Positions 32,941 to 41,087 of a stretch of 64,000 nt of DNA are shown piece after piece. The stretch spans positions 8,370,001 to 8,434,000 of the forward strand of contig NZ_CP092431.1 in NCBI RefSeq assembly GCF_022385335.1, in the 5' to 3' direction. The notes beneath the pieces were generated by a model. The model was not told where the DNA came from, ran no database searches, and saw only the letters and a program-made list of their open reading frames with translations. A program made the position numbers and the translations under genes. Position 1 is the stretch's first letter; each line of letters begins with the position of its first letter. This DNA is from Streptomyces deccanensis. GTDB lineage: Bacteria > Actinomycetota > Actinomycetes > Streptomycetales > Streptomycetaceae.

Positions 32941-33744
32941 TCAGCCACTCGTCCCCGAGTTCGCCAGGGCCTCCGACAGTTCCACCGCCACCTGCTGCAG
33001 CACCGGCACGATCCGCTCGGTCGCCGCCTCGGTGACGCGCCCGGCCGGGCCGGAGATCGAAATGGCCGCGGCGGTGGGGGAGTTGGGGACGGAGACGGCG
33101 AGGCAGCGGACGCCGATCTCCTGCTCGTTGTCGTCGACGGCGTAGCCGAGGCGCCGGACGTCCTCCAGGGCGCTCAGGAAGCCCTCGGGCGTGGTGATCG
33201 TCTTGTCCGTCGCGGCCGGCATGCCCGTACGGGCCAGCAGTGCGCGCACCTCGTCGGCCGGGAAACCGGCGAGGAGCGCCTTGCCGACGCCCGTGGAGTG
33301 GGGGAGCACCCGTCGGCCCACCTCGGTGAACATCCGCATCGAGTGCTTGGACGGCACCTGGGCGACGTAGACGATCTCGTCCCCGTCCAGCAGTGCCATG
33401 TTCGCCGTCTCGCCGGTCTCCTCGACGAGTCGCGCGAGGTAGGGGCGCGCCCAGGTGCCGAGCAGTCGGGAGGCGGACTCGCCGAGGCGGATCAGGCGCG
33501 GGCCGAGGGCGTAGCGCCGGTTGGACTGCTGGCGTACGTAGCCGCAGACGACCAGCGTCCGCATCAGCCGGTGGATGGTCGGCAGGGGCAGCCCGCTGCT
33601 CGCGGACAGCTCGCTGAGGCCCACCTCGCCGCCCGCGTCCGCCATCCGCTCCAGCAGATCGAAGGCGCGCTCGAGGGACTGGACACCACCGGAGGACGAC
33701 TTGGCGGAGTCGGTCGTGTGGGCGCTGGCGCTGGACGTCGGCAC
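32941..33744 (-). CDS. allR: IclR-family regulator of allantoin genes (AllR-type)
   Basis: A protein of 267 residues. An N-terminal winged helix (G-G-V-Q-S-L-E-R-A-F-D-L-L-E, L-S-E-L-S-A-S-S-G-L-P-L-P-T-I-H-R-L-M-R-T-L) is followed by the IclR effector domain (M-A-L-L-D-G-D-E-I-V-Y-V-A-Q, H-S-T-G-V-G-K-A-L-L-A, D-N-E-Q-E-I-G-V-R-C-L-A). It is divergent from allB. Streptomyces AllR is a known repressor relieved by allantoin-pathway intermediates; the gene order here matches that locus. Three TTCC-N7-GGAA-type boxes lie between it and allB. Confidence 0.92.
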   Translation of the reverse strand: MPTSSASAHTTDSAKSSSGGVQSLERAFDLLERMADAGGEVGLSELSASSGLPLPTIHRLMRTLVVCGYVRQQSNRRYALGPRLIRLGESASRLLGTWARPYLARLVEETGETANMALLDGDEIVYVAQVPSKHSMRMFTEVGRRVLPHSTGVGKALLAGFPADEVRALLARTGMPAATDKTITTPEGFLSALEDVRRLGYAVDDNEQEIGVRCLAVSVPNSPTAAAISISGPAGRVTEAATERIVPVLQQVAVELSEALANSGTSG

Positions 33745-33824
33745 GGGCGCGGTCCTTTCGAGATGGCGGGCGAGGTCGCAGCCTACCGGGCGGTTCGTTG
33801 ACTACTCGCTCGTACGTCATTACG

Positions 33825-33860
33825 TTCTGTTCAGTGGAATCGTAATTCCGTCTTGTGGAA
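33825..33860. promoter_or_regulatory. AllR-type boxes in the allR promoter
   Basis: TTCT-GTTCAGT-GGAA (33825-33839) and TTCC-GTCTTGT-GGAA (33846-33860). They are spaced two helical turns apart, centre to centre, as expected for cooperative binding of dimers. Confidence 0.65.
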
Positions 33861-33934
33861 ACATCCAGTGTGGGCGCGCTGGAGGCAGAGTGGAGGGGTG
33901 GCCTTGACGGGGGCGGGGGAGGGGTGAAAACTCC

Positions 33935-33966
33935 TTCAACAGAAAGTTGAATTCCGTTACGTGGAA
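33935..33966. promoter_or_regulatory. AllR-type boxes upstream of allB
   Basis: TTCAAC-AGAAA-GTTGAA (33935-33951), directly followed by TTCC-GTTACGT-GGAA (33952-33966), 50 bp before the allB start. Confidence 0.65.
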
Positions 33967-34015
33967 GTAAACCTGTCGCTCGGAAGTGAAGAGCGGTACG
34001 TCGAGAGGGGTCCCG

Positions 34016-35356
34016 GTGTCCGAGGCTGAACTGGTGTTGCGCTCGACGCGCGTCATCACCCCCGACGGATCGCGCCCCGCCGCGGTCGCCGTCACCGACG
34101 GCAGGATCACGGCCGTCCTCCCGTACGACGCCGAGCTGCCGTCCGGCGCGCGTCTGGAGGACCTCGGCGACGACGTCCTGCTGCCCGGCCTCGTCGACAC
34201 CCACGTCCACGTGAACGACCCCGGGCGCACCCACTGGGAGGGCTTCTGGACCGCCACGCGCGCGGCGGCCGCCGGCGGCATCACCACCCTCGTCGACATG
34301 CCCCTCAACTCCCTCCCGCCGACCACCACCGTCGACCACCTCCGTATCAAGCGCGAGGTCGCCGCCGACAAGGCCCACATCGACGTCGGCTTCTGGGGCG
34401 GCGCCCTGCCCGACAACGTCAAGGACCTGCGGCCGCTGCACGACAGCGGGGTCTTCGGCTTCAAGGCGTTCCTGTCGCCGTCCGGCGTGGACGAGTTCCC
34501 GCACCTCGACCAGGACGGGCTCGCCCGCTCCCTGGCCGAGATCGCGGGCTTCGGCGGACTGCTGATCGTGCACGCCGAGGACCCGCACCACCTCGACGCG
34601 GCACCGCAGCAGGGCGGCCCCCGGTACGTCGACTTCCTCGCCTCCCGCCCCCGGGACGCCGAGGACACCGCCATCGCGGCCCTCGTCGCCCAGGCCCGGC
34701 GGCTCGACGCACGCGTCCACGTGCTCCACCTCTCCTCCAGCGACGCGCTCCCCCTGATCGCCGAGGCCAAGCGGGAGGGCGTACGGATCACCGTGGAGAC
34801 CTGCCCGCACTACCTCACCCTCACCGCCGAGGAAGTCCCGGACGGGGCCAGCGAGTTCAAGTGCTGCCCGCCCATCCGGGAGTCCGCCAACCAGGACCTC
34901 CTGTGGCAGGCCCTCGCGGACGGCACGATCGACTGCGTGGTCACCGACCACTCCCCGTCGACCGCCGACCTCAAGACCGACGACTTCGCCACCGCCTGGG
35001 GCGGCATCTCCGGCCTGCAGCTGAGCCTCGCGGCGGTCTGGACGGAGGCCCGCAGGCGCGGCCACGGTCTGGAGGACGTCGTCCGCTGGATGTCCACCCG
35101 CACGGCGGCCCTCGTCGGTCTCGACGACCGCAAGGGCGCCATCGAGCCCGGCCGCGACGCCGACTTCGCCGTCCTCGCCCCCGACACGACCTTCACCGTC
35201 GACCCGGCCGCACTCCAGCACCGCAACCGCGTCACCGCGTACGCCGGCAAGACCCTGTACGGCGTGGTCAAGTCGACCTGGCTGCGCGGCCAACGCATCG
35301 TCGCGGACGGCGAGTTCACCGCACCGAAGGGACAACTCCTCACCCGAACCCCCTGA
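34016..35356 (+). CDS. allB: Allantoinase
   Basis: A protein of about 446 residues of the cyclic amidohydrolase family. It opens the hydantoin ring of allantoin to allantoate. Metal site: D61-T-H63-V-H65-V-N-D-P-G-R, the Lys in [10 protein letters not shown] that is carboxylated in the family, I-V-H-A-E-D, V-L-H-L-S-S and V-T-D-H-S-P. GTG 34016 was chosen because GAGAGGGG precedes it; ATG 33986 is in frame without one. Divergent from allR, followed 52 bp later by allantoicase. Confidence 0.95.
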   Translation: MSEAELVLRSTRVITPDGSRPAAVAVTDGRITAVLPYDAELPSGARLEDLGDDVLLPGLVDTHVHVNDPGRTHWEGFWTATRAAAAGGITTLVDMPLNSLPPTTTVDHLRIKREVAADKAHIDVGFWGGALPDNVKDLRPLHDSGVFGFKAFLSPSGVDEFPHLDQDGLARSLAEIAGFGGLLIVHAEDPHHLDAAPQQGGPRYVDFLASRPRDAEDTAIAALVAQARRLDARVHVLHLSSSDALPLIAEAKREGVRITVETCPHYLTLTAEEVPDGASEFKCCPPIRESANQDLLWQALADGTIDCVVTDHSPSTADLKTDDFATAWGGISGLQLSLAAVWTEARRRGHGLEDVVRWMSTRTAALVGLDDRKGAIEPGRDADFAVLAPDTTFTVDPAALQHRNRVTAYAGKTLYGVVKSTWLRGQRIVADGEFTAPKGQLLTRTP

Positions 35357-35408
35357 TCCACCCCGCGCCCGCGCGGCGGACGACCACCGAAAGGCAGACC
35401 TGATCATC

Positions 35409-36539
35409 GTGACGGCGCAGCACCACACCCCGCCCGCGGGTTTCACCGGCGACGCGAACCCCTACGTCGGCGGCGACCCGTACGCGGACTACCGCACCGC
35501 CGACTTCCCCTTCACCCAGTACGCCGACCTCGCCGACCGCAGGCTCGGCGCCGGTGTGATCGCCGCCAACGACGAGTTCTTCGCCCACCGGGAGAACCTG
35601 CTGGTGCCCGAGCGCGCCGAGTTCGACCCCGAGCACTTCGGGCACAAGGGCAAGGTCATGGACGGCTGGGAGACGCGCCGCCGCCGGGGAGCCTCGGCCG
35701 AGCACCCCTGGCCGACGGCCGACGACCACGACTGGGCGTTGATCCGCCTCGGCGCGCCCGGGGTGATCCGGGGGATCGTCGTCGACACGGCCCACTTCCG
35801 CGGCAACTACCCGCAGGCGGTGTCCGTCGAGGGCGCCTGCGTGGCCGGTTCCCCGTCCCCGGAGGAACTGCTCGCCGACGACGTGAAGTGGACGACCCTG
35901 GTCCCGCGCACCCCCGTCGGCGGCCACGCCGCCAACGGCTTCGCGGTCTCCGTCGAGCAGCGCTTCACCCACCTCCGGCTGAACCAGCACCCCGACGGCG
36001 GGATCGCCCGCCTCCGCGTGCACGGCGAGGTCGTGCCGGACCCCGCCTGGCTGGCCGCCCTCGGCACCTTCGACGTGGTCGCCCTGGAGAACGGCGGCCG
36101 GGCCGAGGACGCCTCCAACCTCTTCTACTCGCCCGCCACCAACACCATCCAGCCCGGCCGCGCCCGGGTGATGCACGAGTGCTGGGAGACACGGCGCCGC
36201 CGCGACCAGGGCAACGACTGGATCCGCTACCGTCTCGCCGCCCAGTCCGAGATCCGCGCCCTGGAGATCGACACGGCCTACCTCAAGGGCAACGCGGCCG
36301 GCTGGGCCACGGTCTCGGTGAAGGACGGAGAGGACGGCGAGTGGACGGAGATCCTCCCCCGCACCCGCCTCCAGCCCGACACCAACCACCGCTTCGTCCT
36401 CCCGGCGCCGGTCCGGGCCACCCACGCCCGCGTCGACATCTACCCCGACGGCGGCATCTCCCGCCTCCGCCTCTTCGGCTCCCTGACGGAACAGGGCAGC
36501 ACCCACCTGACGACCCGCCACCAGGAACTGGGCGGCTAG
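35409..36539 (+). CDS. alc: Allantoicase
   Basis: A protein of 376 residues. It splits allantoate into ureidoglycolate and urea. The family's two homologous beta-sandwich halves are both visible: G-K-V-M-D-G-W-E-T-R-R-R-R-G with D-T-A-H-F-R-G-N-Y-P in the first, and H-E-C-W-E-T-R-R-R-R-D with D-T-A-Y-L-K-G-N in the second; each ends in a Y/H-P-D-G-G-I-x-R-L-R motif. GTG 35409 is the start. Probably one transcript with allB. Confidence 0.95.
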   Translation: MTAQHHTPPAGFTGDANPYVGGDPYADYRTADFPFTQYADLADRRLGAGVIAANDEFFAHRENLLVPERAEFDPEHFGHKGKVMDGWETRRRRGASAEHPWPTADDHDWALIRLGAPGVIRGIVVDTAHFRGNYPQAVSVEGACVAGSPSPEELLADDVKWTTLVPRTPVGGHAANGFAVSVEQRFTHLRLNQHPDGGIARLRVHGEVVPDPAWLAALGTFDVVALENGGRAEDASNLFYSPATNTIQPGRARVMHECWETRRRRDQGNDWIRYRLAAQSEIRALEIDTAYLKGNAAGWATVSVKDGEDGEWTEILPRTRLQPDTNHRFVLPAPVRATHARVDIYPDGGISRLRLFGSLTEQGSTHLTTRHQELGG

Positions 36540-36570
36540 GGAGGGCTCTTGAGGGGGCGCGGAGGATCAC

Positions 36571-36865
36571 GCCGGGCCCCCTACGGCGCCGACCGGACCC
36601 GCCCGCGTCGCCCCGAGGCGCCGTCCCGACGGTCCGGGCCCCTGCGGCGTCAACCGGACCGCGCGTCGCCCCGAGGCGCCGTCCCGACGGTCTGGGCCCC
36701 TGCGGCGCCGACCGGACCGCGCGTCGCCCTGAGGCGCCGTGCCGACGGTCTGGGCCCCTGCGGCGTCAACCGGACCGCGCGTCGCCCTGAGGCGCCGTCC
36801 CGACGGTCCGGGCCCCTACGGCGTCAACCGGACCGCGCGTCGCCCCCGAGGCGCCGTTCGACGTG
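36571..36865. repeat. 58-bp tandem repeat, about five copies
   Basis: The landmark GTCCCGACGG or a close variant starts at 36623, 36681, 36739, 36797 and 36856, giving a period of 58 bp (59 in the last). Each unit holds GGGCCCCT, CGGCGTCAACCGGACCGCGC and CCGAGGCGCC. The period is not a multiple of three, so it does not encode a repeated peptide. The rest of 36540-36971 has no gene. Confidence 0.9.
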
Positions 36866-36971
36866 CTGTCGCCGTGTGCGTCGCCCCGATGTGCCGTCCC
36901 ACCGATGAGTTGCGGCCCCCGGCGCGGTCTGCCCTGATGACAGGAGACCCGCACCGAAAGCAGGTACCGCC

Positions 36972-37598
36972 ATGGGCAAGCTCACCCTCACCTCCTTCGT
37001 CACCCTCGACGGCGTCCACCAGGCCCCCGGCGGCCCCGACGAGGACCGCCGCGACGGCTTCGAGCACGGCGGCTGGAGCGTCCCGTACGGGGACGAGGAC
37101 TTCGGACGGTTCATCGACGGTGTCTTCGGCCGCGTCGGCGCCTTCCTGCTGGGCCGCAGGACGTACGAGATCTTCGCCGCCCACTGGCCGAAGGTCACCG
37201 ACCCGGGCGACCCGGTCGCGGCGAAGCTCAACTCCCTGCCGAAGTACCTGGTTTCGCACACCGTCACCCACCCGGAGTGGCGCGGCACGACTGTGCTCTC
37301 CGGCGACCTCGCCAAGGAGGTCACCGCCCTCAAGGAGGCCACCGACGGCGAGGTCCAGGTGCACGGCAGCGGCCGCCTCGCCCAGTCGTTGTTCGCCCTC
37401 GACCTGGTCGACACCGTGCACCTGCTGACGTTCCCCGTCGTCCTCGGCACCGGCCGCCGCCTGTTCGCCGAGGGCGCCCTGCCGACCGCGTTCCGCCACG
37501 CCGGGGGCAGCATCACGAGCACCGGCGTCTCGATCCAGAGCTACGACCGGGTGGGGCGCCCCGAGTACGGCTCGTACGCGCTCCCGGAGAACGCCTGA
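36972..37598 (+). CDS. Dihydrofolate-reductase-fold protein (RibD C-terminal family)
   Basis: A protein of 208 residues. The family layout is clear: K-L-T-L-T-S-F-V-T-L-D-G-V at the start, F-L-L-G-R-R-T-Y-E-I-F-A-A-H-W with the NADPH-site helix, K-Y-L-V-S-H-T, V-Q-V-H-G-S-G-R-L-A-Q-S-L and F-P-V-V-L-G-T-G-R-R-L-F. These are NADPH-dependent reductases of uncertain substrate, related to riboflavin deaminase-reductase RibD and to YyaP/YwjB-type proteins. It stands alone after the tandem repeat. Confidence 0.9.
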   Translation: MGKLTLTSFVTLDGVHQAPGGPDEDRRDGFEHGGWSVPYGDEDFGRFIDGVFGRVGAFLLGRRTYEIFAAHWPKVTDPGDPVAAKLNSLPKYLVSHTVTHPEWRGTTVLSGDLAKEVTALKEATDGEVQVHGSGRLAQSLFALDLVDTVHLLTFPVVLGTGRRLFAEGALPTAFRHAGGSITSTGVSIQSYDRVGRPEYGSYALPENA

Positions 37599-37610
37599 CC
37601 TGCGGCGGAC

Positions 37611-37645
37611 CTGCCCGCGGTCGAGGCTGTGAAGATCGCGGGCAG
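37611..37645 (+). terminator. Hairpin after the reductase gene
   Basis: CTGCCCGCG (37611-37619) pairs with CGCGGGCAG (37637-37645), 9 bp with a 17-nt loop, 12 bp after the stop codon. Confidence 0.5.
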
Positions 37646-37712
37646 CCCCGCCGACTCCGGTTAACTCCCGGAAAACTTACTGGACGTGCCGGGAAAATCA
37701 TGGAACTTGTCA

Positions 37713-37749
37713 TTGACATGTCACTGTCTACGCGCGTCATCATGAGGCC
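37713..37749 (+). promoter_or_regulatory. Promoter region of the secreted RNase gene
   Basis: TTGACA (37713-37718) lies inside the perfect palindrome TGACATGTCA (37714-37723), followed by CTGTCTACGCGCGTCATCAT and a GAGG just before ATG 37750. Similar ATTGACATGTCA...CTACGCGCGT strings, as I recall, precede genes for secreted proteins in other Streptomyces; that recollection is unverified. Confidence 0.5.
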
Positions 37750-38136
37750 ATGAGATTCCCCCCACGAGCACCACGCATCGGAGTGGCGGCCGCCCTCCTG
37801 TCCGCTCTCCTCGTCGGCGGCACCGTCACCGCCACCCCGGCTGCCGCGGCGGTCGGCAGCATCTGCTACAGCGACCTGCCGTCGCAGGCGCACACCACGC
37901 TCGACCTGATCGCGCGAGGCGGCCCCTACCCGTACGCGCAGGACGGCAGCGTCTTCCAGAACCGGGAGCGCATCCTGCCGTCGCGGTCCACCGGCTACTA
38001 CCACGAGTACACGGTGAAGACCCCCGGCTCCTCCACCCGCGGGGCCCGCCGCATCGTCACCGGCCAGCAGAACGAGGAGGACTACTACACCGCCGACCAC
38101 TACGCGTCCTTCGACCTGGTCGACTACGACTGCTGA
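37750..38136 (+). CDS. Secreted guanyl-specific ribonuclease (RNase Sa/T1-type)
   Basis: A protein of 128 residues. A signal peptide (about 33 residues, ending A-A-A-A-V-G) precedes a mature domain of about 95 residues close to RNase Sa: C-Y-S-D-L-P, T-L-D-L-I, G-P-Y-P-Y-x-Q-D-G-x-V-F-Q-N-R-E, then Y-Y-H-E-Y-T-V with the catalytic Glu, R-G-A-R-R-I-V-T-G, E-D-Y-Y-T-A-D-H-Y-A-S-F with the catalytic His, and a C-terminal Cys that pairs with the first. It cleaves RNA 3' of guanosine outside the cell. No barstar-type inhibitor gene is adjacent. Confidence 0.95.
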   Translation: MRFPPRAPRIGVAAALLSALLVGGTVTATPAAAAVGSICYSDLPSQAHTTLDLIARGGPYPYAQDGSVFQNRERILPSRSTGYYHEYTVKTPGSSTRGARRIVTGQQNEEDYYTADHYASFDLVDYDC

Positions 38137-38156
38137 CCAGGTCGGGCCGGTCCCAG

Positions 38157-38202
38157 CCGCCCGGCCGTCCGTCCTCCCCCCACCGGACGGACGGCCGGGC
38201 GG
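38157..38202. terminator. Perfect 18-bp hairpin between convergent genes
   Basis: Positions 38157-38174 pair perfectly with 38185-38202, loop of 10 nt. It lies between the RNase gene (+) and a small membrane-protein gene (-), and should stop both transcripts. Confidence 0.85.
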
Positions 38203-38232
38203 CCGCCGGTCACCCGGACGCCGCCAGGACAC

Positions 38233-38436
38233 TCACCCGGACCTACGGCTCTCCGCCGCCGCGAACAGGGCGATCGCCAGGACGATCAGCGCGATGCTCA
38301 CATAGATCTCGTAGCCGTCCAGGGCGCTCCACCGCTGAGTCACCCCCCACCTCAGCTTGCCGGTGAGTTCGTACACCAGGCCGCCGGTGCCCTGCAGCAG
38401 GGCGATGAACCCGAGAAACTCCAACAACTGCTTCAT
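38233..38436 (-). CDS. Small membrane protein, two transmembrane helices
   Basis: A protein of 67 residues. Helix 1 is about residues 4-22 (L-L-E-F-L-G-F-I-A-L-L-Q-G-T-G-G-L-V-Y) and helix 2 about residues 42-61 (I-Y-V-S-I-A-L-I-V-L-A-I-A-L-F-A-A-A); between them a basic loop with K-L-R-W-G-V-T-Q-R-W. The pattern is hydrophobic and coding-like, but the family is not recognised. Confidence 0.65.
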   Translation of the reverse strand: MKQLLEFLGFIALLQGTGGLVYELTGKLRWGVTQRWSALDGYEIYVSIALIVLAIALFAAAESRRSG

Positions 38437-38615
38437 GTCCAGGATCCTCGCCCCGCGGTCCCCCCACCTTCATCGGCCGCGGGGCGAGGATCCCGCGCCA
38501 CGAGTACCGGTCCGTGGCGCGGCGGACAGCCGAAGGTCGACGACGCCGCGACTTTGGTCGCGATCACCGCCGGAGGGGAGGTGGCAGAGGCCGGCTGTGC
38601 ATAGATTTGTCGACC

Positions 38616-39869
38616 GTGAGTGGTGACGAGCCGGTACCCGAGCCCCCGACCTTCCCGGGGCGGAGCTGGCTGTTGCCGTCGGCCCTCCTCGACTCCGACG
38701 ACGCCCCCGGCGACGGCCGCCCCGCCCGGCCGCCCAGGCGCACCGCACGGGACTGGGCCGTCGACTTCACCTGCTTCCTGCTGGCCGTGCTCCTCGGTCT
38801 CCTGGGCGCGGACACCGTCAGGAACGAGCCCGACCTGCCGCAGGCCTTCGCCGTGTTCGACCAGGTGCTGGGCGCGCTCGCCTGCGCCGCCGTCTGGCTG
38901 CGCAGACGCCGGCCGGTCGGCCTCGCCGTGGCGATGGTCCCGGTCTGCTTCGTGTCGAACACCGCGGGCGGCGCCGGCCTGGTCGCGTTCTTCACCCTCA
39001 CCGTGCACCGGCCCTTCCGGTACGTGGCCTGGATCGGCGGAGTATCCCTCCTGCTGACCCCGCTGTTCTTCTGGCTGCGCCCCGACCCCGATGTCCCCTA
39101 CCCCTGGGCGGTCTTCCTCGCCGTACTCCTCACCGCCGCGATCGTCGGCTGGGGCATGTTCGTGCGCTCCAAACGGCAGCTCATGCTGAGCTTCCGGGAC
39201 CGCGCCCGACGCGCCGAGACGGAGGCGGCGCTCCGGGCCGAACAGGCGCAACGGCTCGCCAGAGAGGCCATCGCGCGCGAGATGCACGACGTCCTGGCGC
39301 ACCGTCTGACCCTGCTGAGCGTGCACGCGGGCGCGCTGGAGTTCCGGCCCGACGCGCCACGGGCCGAGATCGTCCGCGCGGCGGGCGTCATCCGGGAGAG
39401 CGCCCACGAGGCGCTGCAGGACCTGCGGGAGATCATCGGGGTGCTCCGCGCGGGCGAGCCCGAGGACGCGGGGCGCCCCCAGCCGACGCTGACCGCGCTC
39501 GACACCCTCGTCTCCGAGTGCCGAGAGGCCGGGACGAAGGTCGTGCTCGACCAGCACGTCACCGACCGCGCCGCCGTCCCCACCTCCGTCGGCCGCACCG
39601 CCTACCGCATCGCCCAGGAGTGCCTGACCAACGCCCGCAAGCACGCCCCCGGCGCCGAGGTCACCGTCACCGTCACGGGCGCCCCGGGCGACGGACTCAC
39701 CATCCTCGTACGCAACACCGCGCCCCCGGGTGAGGTCCCGCCGGTGCCCGGCTCCGGCCAGGGCCTCATCGGCCTCACCGAACGCGCCACACTGGCCGGG
39801 GGCCGCCTGGACCACGGCCCCGAGGAGGACGGCGGCTTCGCGGTGCGGGCCTGGCTGCCCTGGGACTGA
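38616..39869 (+). CDS. Sensor histidine kinase (HisKA_3 type)
   Basis: A protein of about 417 residues. Membrane helices fill about residues 45-195; then comes the dimerisation box with the phospho-accepting His in E-M-H-D-V-L-A-H-R-L-T-L-L, an ATPase domain with A-Y-R-I-A-Q-E-C-L-T-N-A-R-K-H-A-P (N box) and G-Q-G-L-I-G-L-T-E-R (G box). This is the NarL-partner class. A possible -10 (TAGATT, 38602-38607) sits 8 bp before GTG 38616, so the transcript may be leaderless. The NarL-type regulator at 42241 is the likely partner, separated by two genes. Confidence 0.9.
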   Translation: MSGDEPVPEPPTFPGRSWLLPSALLDSDDAPGDGRPARPPRRTARDWAVDFTCFLLAVLLGLLGADTVRNEPDLPQAFAVFDQVLGALACAAVWLRRRRPVGLAVAMVPVCFVSNTAGGAGLVAFFTLTVHRPFRYVAWIGGVSLLLTPLFFWLRPDPDVPYPWAVFLAVLLTAAIVGWGMFVRSKRQLMLSFRDRARRAETEAALRAEQAQRLAREAIAREMHDVLAHRLTLLSVHAGALEFRPDAPRAEIVRAAGVIRESAHEALQDLREIIGVLRAGEPEDAGRPQPTLTALDTLVSECREAGTKVVLDQHVTDRAAVPTSVGRTAYRIAQECLTNARKHAPGAEVTVTVTGAPGDGLTILVRNTAPPGEVPPVPGSGQGLIGLTERATLAGGRLDHGPEEDGGFAVRAWLPWD

Positions 39870-39870
39870 C

Positions 39871-39982
39871 CCCGGGCACCGCGTGCGACCGGAACACCCT
39901 TGCCCGGGCACCGCGTTCGATCGGAAGCCCCCTGCCGGGGTACCCCGGCACCGCCTTCGAACGGAACTCCCTTATCGGGGTG
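39871..39982. repeat. Short tandem repeat, three imperfect units
   Basis: Units of 32, 40 and 40 bp start at 39871, 39903 and 39943, each with CCGGCACCGC, then TTCGATCGGAA-like and CCCT. They follow the kinase stop directly. Function unknown. Confidence 0.6.
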
Positions 39983-40053
39983 CGCCCCGCCATCCCGTCC
40001 CCCATGATGGCCAGTTGAGGAACGCCAGGTGCGTCTGTGGAGGGGACAGCGGA

Positions 40054-41040
40054 GTGAGTTTCGGGGGACGCGATCCATACCAGCCACCCTGGCCGCCGCC
40101 GGACGGAGGACCGTACGCGCCGCCTCACCCGCACCTGCCGCCCTATCCTCCGCAGGGTCCGCCGTATCCCCCTTACGGCCCGCCGCCCACCCTCGTGCGG
40201 CGGCTGCGGGAGGACGAGTGGCCGCCGCTCGGGGAGTTCCTCAAGGGGCTCCGGGTGCACGGCTGCATCTGGGCGATGGCCGCGATGTGCGCGTGGCCGT
40301 TGGTGGTCGGTCTGCTGGTGGGCTACCCGCTGGCCCGCTCGGCCCGCCGCCCCGCCCGGCGCGTCTTCCCCTCCCGCTCCCGCCACCGTGCCCCGGACGA
40401 CGACGTGACGCGGGTGCAGCGCAGACGCGCCTGGACGGCCACCCTCATGTCGCTGCTGATCCTCGCGGTGTACGGCAAGCCCGAGGACGTCGACCAGGCG
40501 CAGCAGCAGTTCATGATGCGGCTGACCGTCAGCCCCTGGCTGCTGCTCCTGAGCGCGCCCGTGGTCGTCGCGGCCCTGTTCCGCTGGTCCTCACCCGGCG
40601 CCCGCCGGGCCATGCGCGCCCCGCTGCGCACCGCCGGGAAATCCGCCTTGTGGTACGTCGGCGCCTTCACGGCGGTCCCGCTCCTCGGCGGGGCGATCTA
40701 CTACGCACGCACCCGTCTGGAGCCGGACATGAACCTGTGGGCGCCCCTCGCCCTCCTCGTCCCGCTGCTCTGGGTGCTGCTCTTCATCGTCTTCGCCACC
40801 GGACCCGCCGTGCGCAGCGCCTTCAACACCGTCGATGTGCACCCCGCACTTCCCGCGCTGCTCACCGGCGCCCTGGTGTGGGAGTTCTCCGCCATCAACC
40901 TGGCCGTCGGCGGACTGCCGCCGGGCCCGCCCCTGGTCCAGCTCGCCGCCCTCGTCGGCGGCCCGGCCTCGGTCACGGCCGTCGCGTGGTGGGAGATCCA
41001 CCGGCTGCGCGTGCGCCACGGCGTACGGCTGCGCGCCTGA
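40054..41040 (+). CDS. Proline-rich multi-pass membrane protein
   Basis: A protein of about 328 residues. The first 45 residues are Pro/Tyr-rich (P-P-Y-P-P-Y-G-P-P repeats) and probably disordered in the cytoplasm. Then about six membrane helices follow, including A-M-A-A-M-C-A-W-P-L-V-V-G-L-L-V-G-Y, W-L-L-L-L-S-A-P-V-V-V-A-A-L and L-V-P-L-L-W-V-L-L-F-I-V-F. GTG 40054 has GGAGGGG upstream. No family recognised. It lies between the kinase and the aldo/keto reductase, and Pro-rich membrane proteins of this sort are common in Streptomyces. Confidence 0.75.
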   Translation: MSFGGRDPYQPPWPPPDGGPYAPPHPHLPPYPPQGPPYPPYGPPPTLVRRLREDEWPPLGEFLKGLRVHGCIWAMAAMCAWPLVVGLLVGYPLARSARRPARRVFPSRSRHRAPDDDVTRVQRRRAWTATLMSLLILAVYGKPEDVDQAQQQFMMRLTVSPWLLLLSAPVVVAALFRWSSPGARRAMRAPLRTAGKSALWYVGAFTAVPLLGGAIYYARTRLEPDMNLWAPLALLVPLLWVLLFIVFATGPAVRSAFNTVDVHPALPALLTGALVWEFSAINLAVGGLPPGPPLVQLAALVGGPASVTAVAWWEIHRLRVRHGVRLRA

Positions 41041-41087
41041 CGGACGCCCCCGGCCTGGCACCCGGCCCGGCCTGGGCCCGGCCCCGG

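Noticed and set aside
32915-35446. Minus-strand open frame of about 840 codons across allR and allB
   Set aside because: It passes through two well-supported genes in the wrong frame and gives low-complexity sequence.
36571-36865. CRISPR array
   Set aside because: The units are contiguous with no unique spacers and no cas genes are near; it is a simple tandem repeat.
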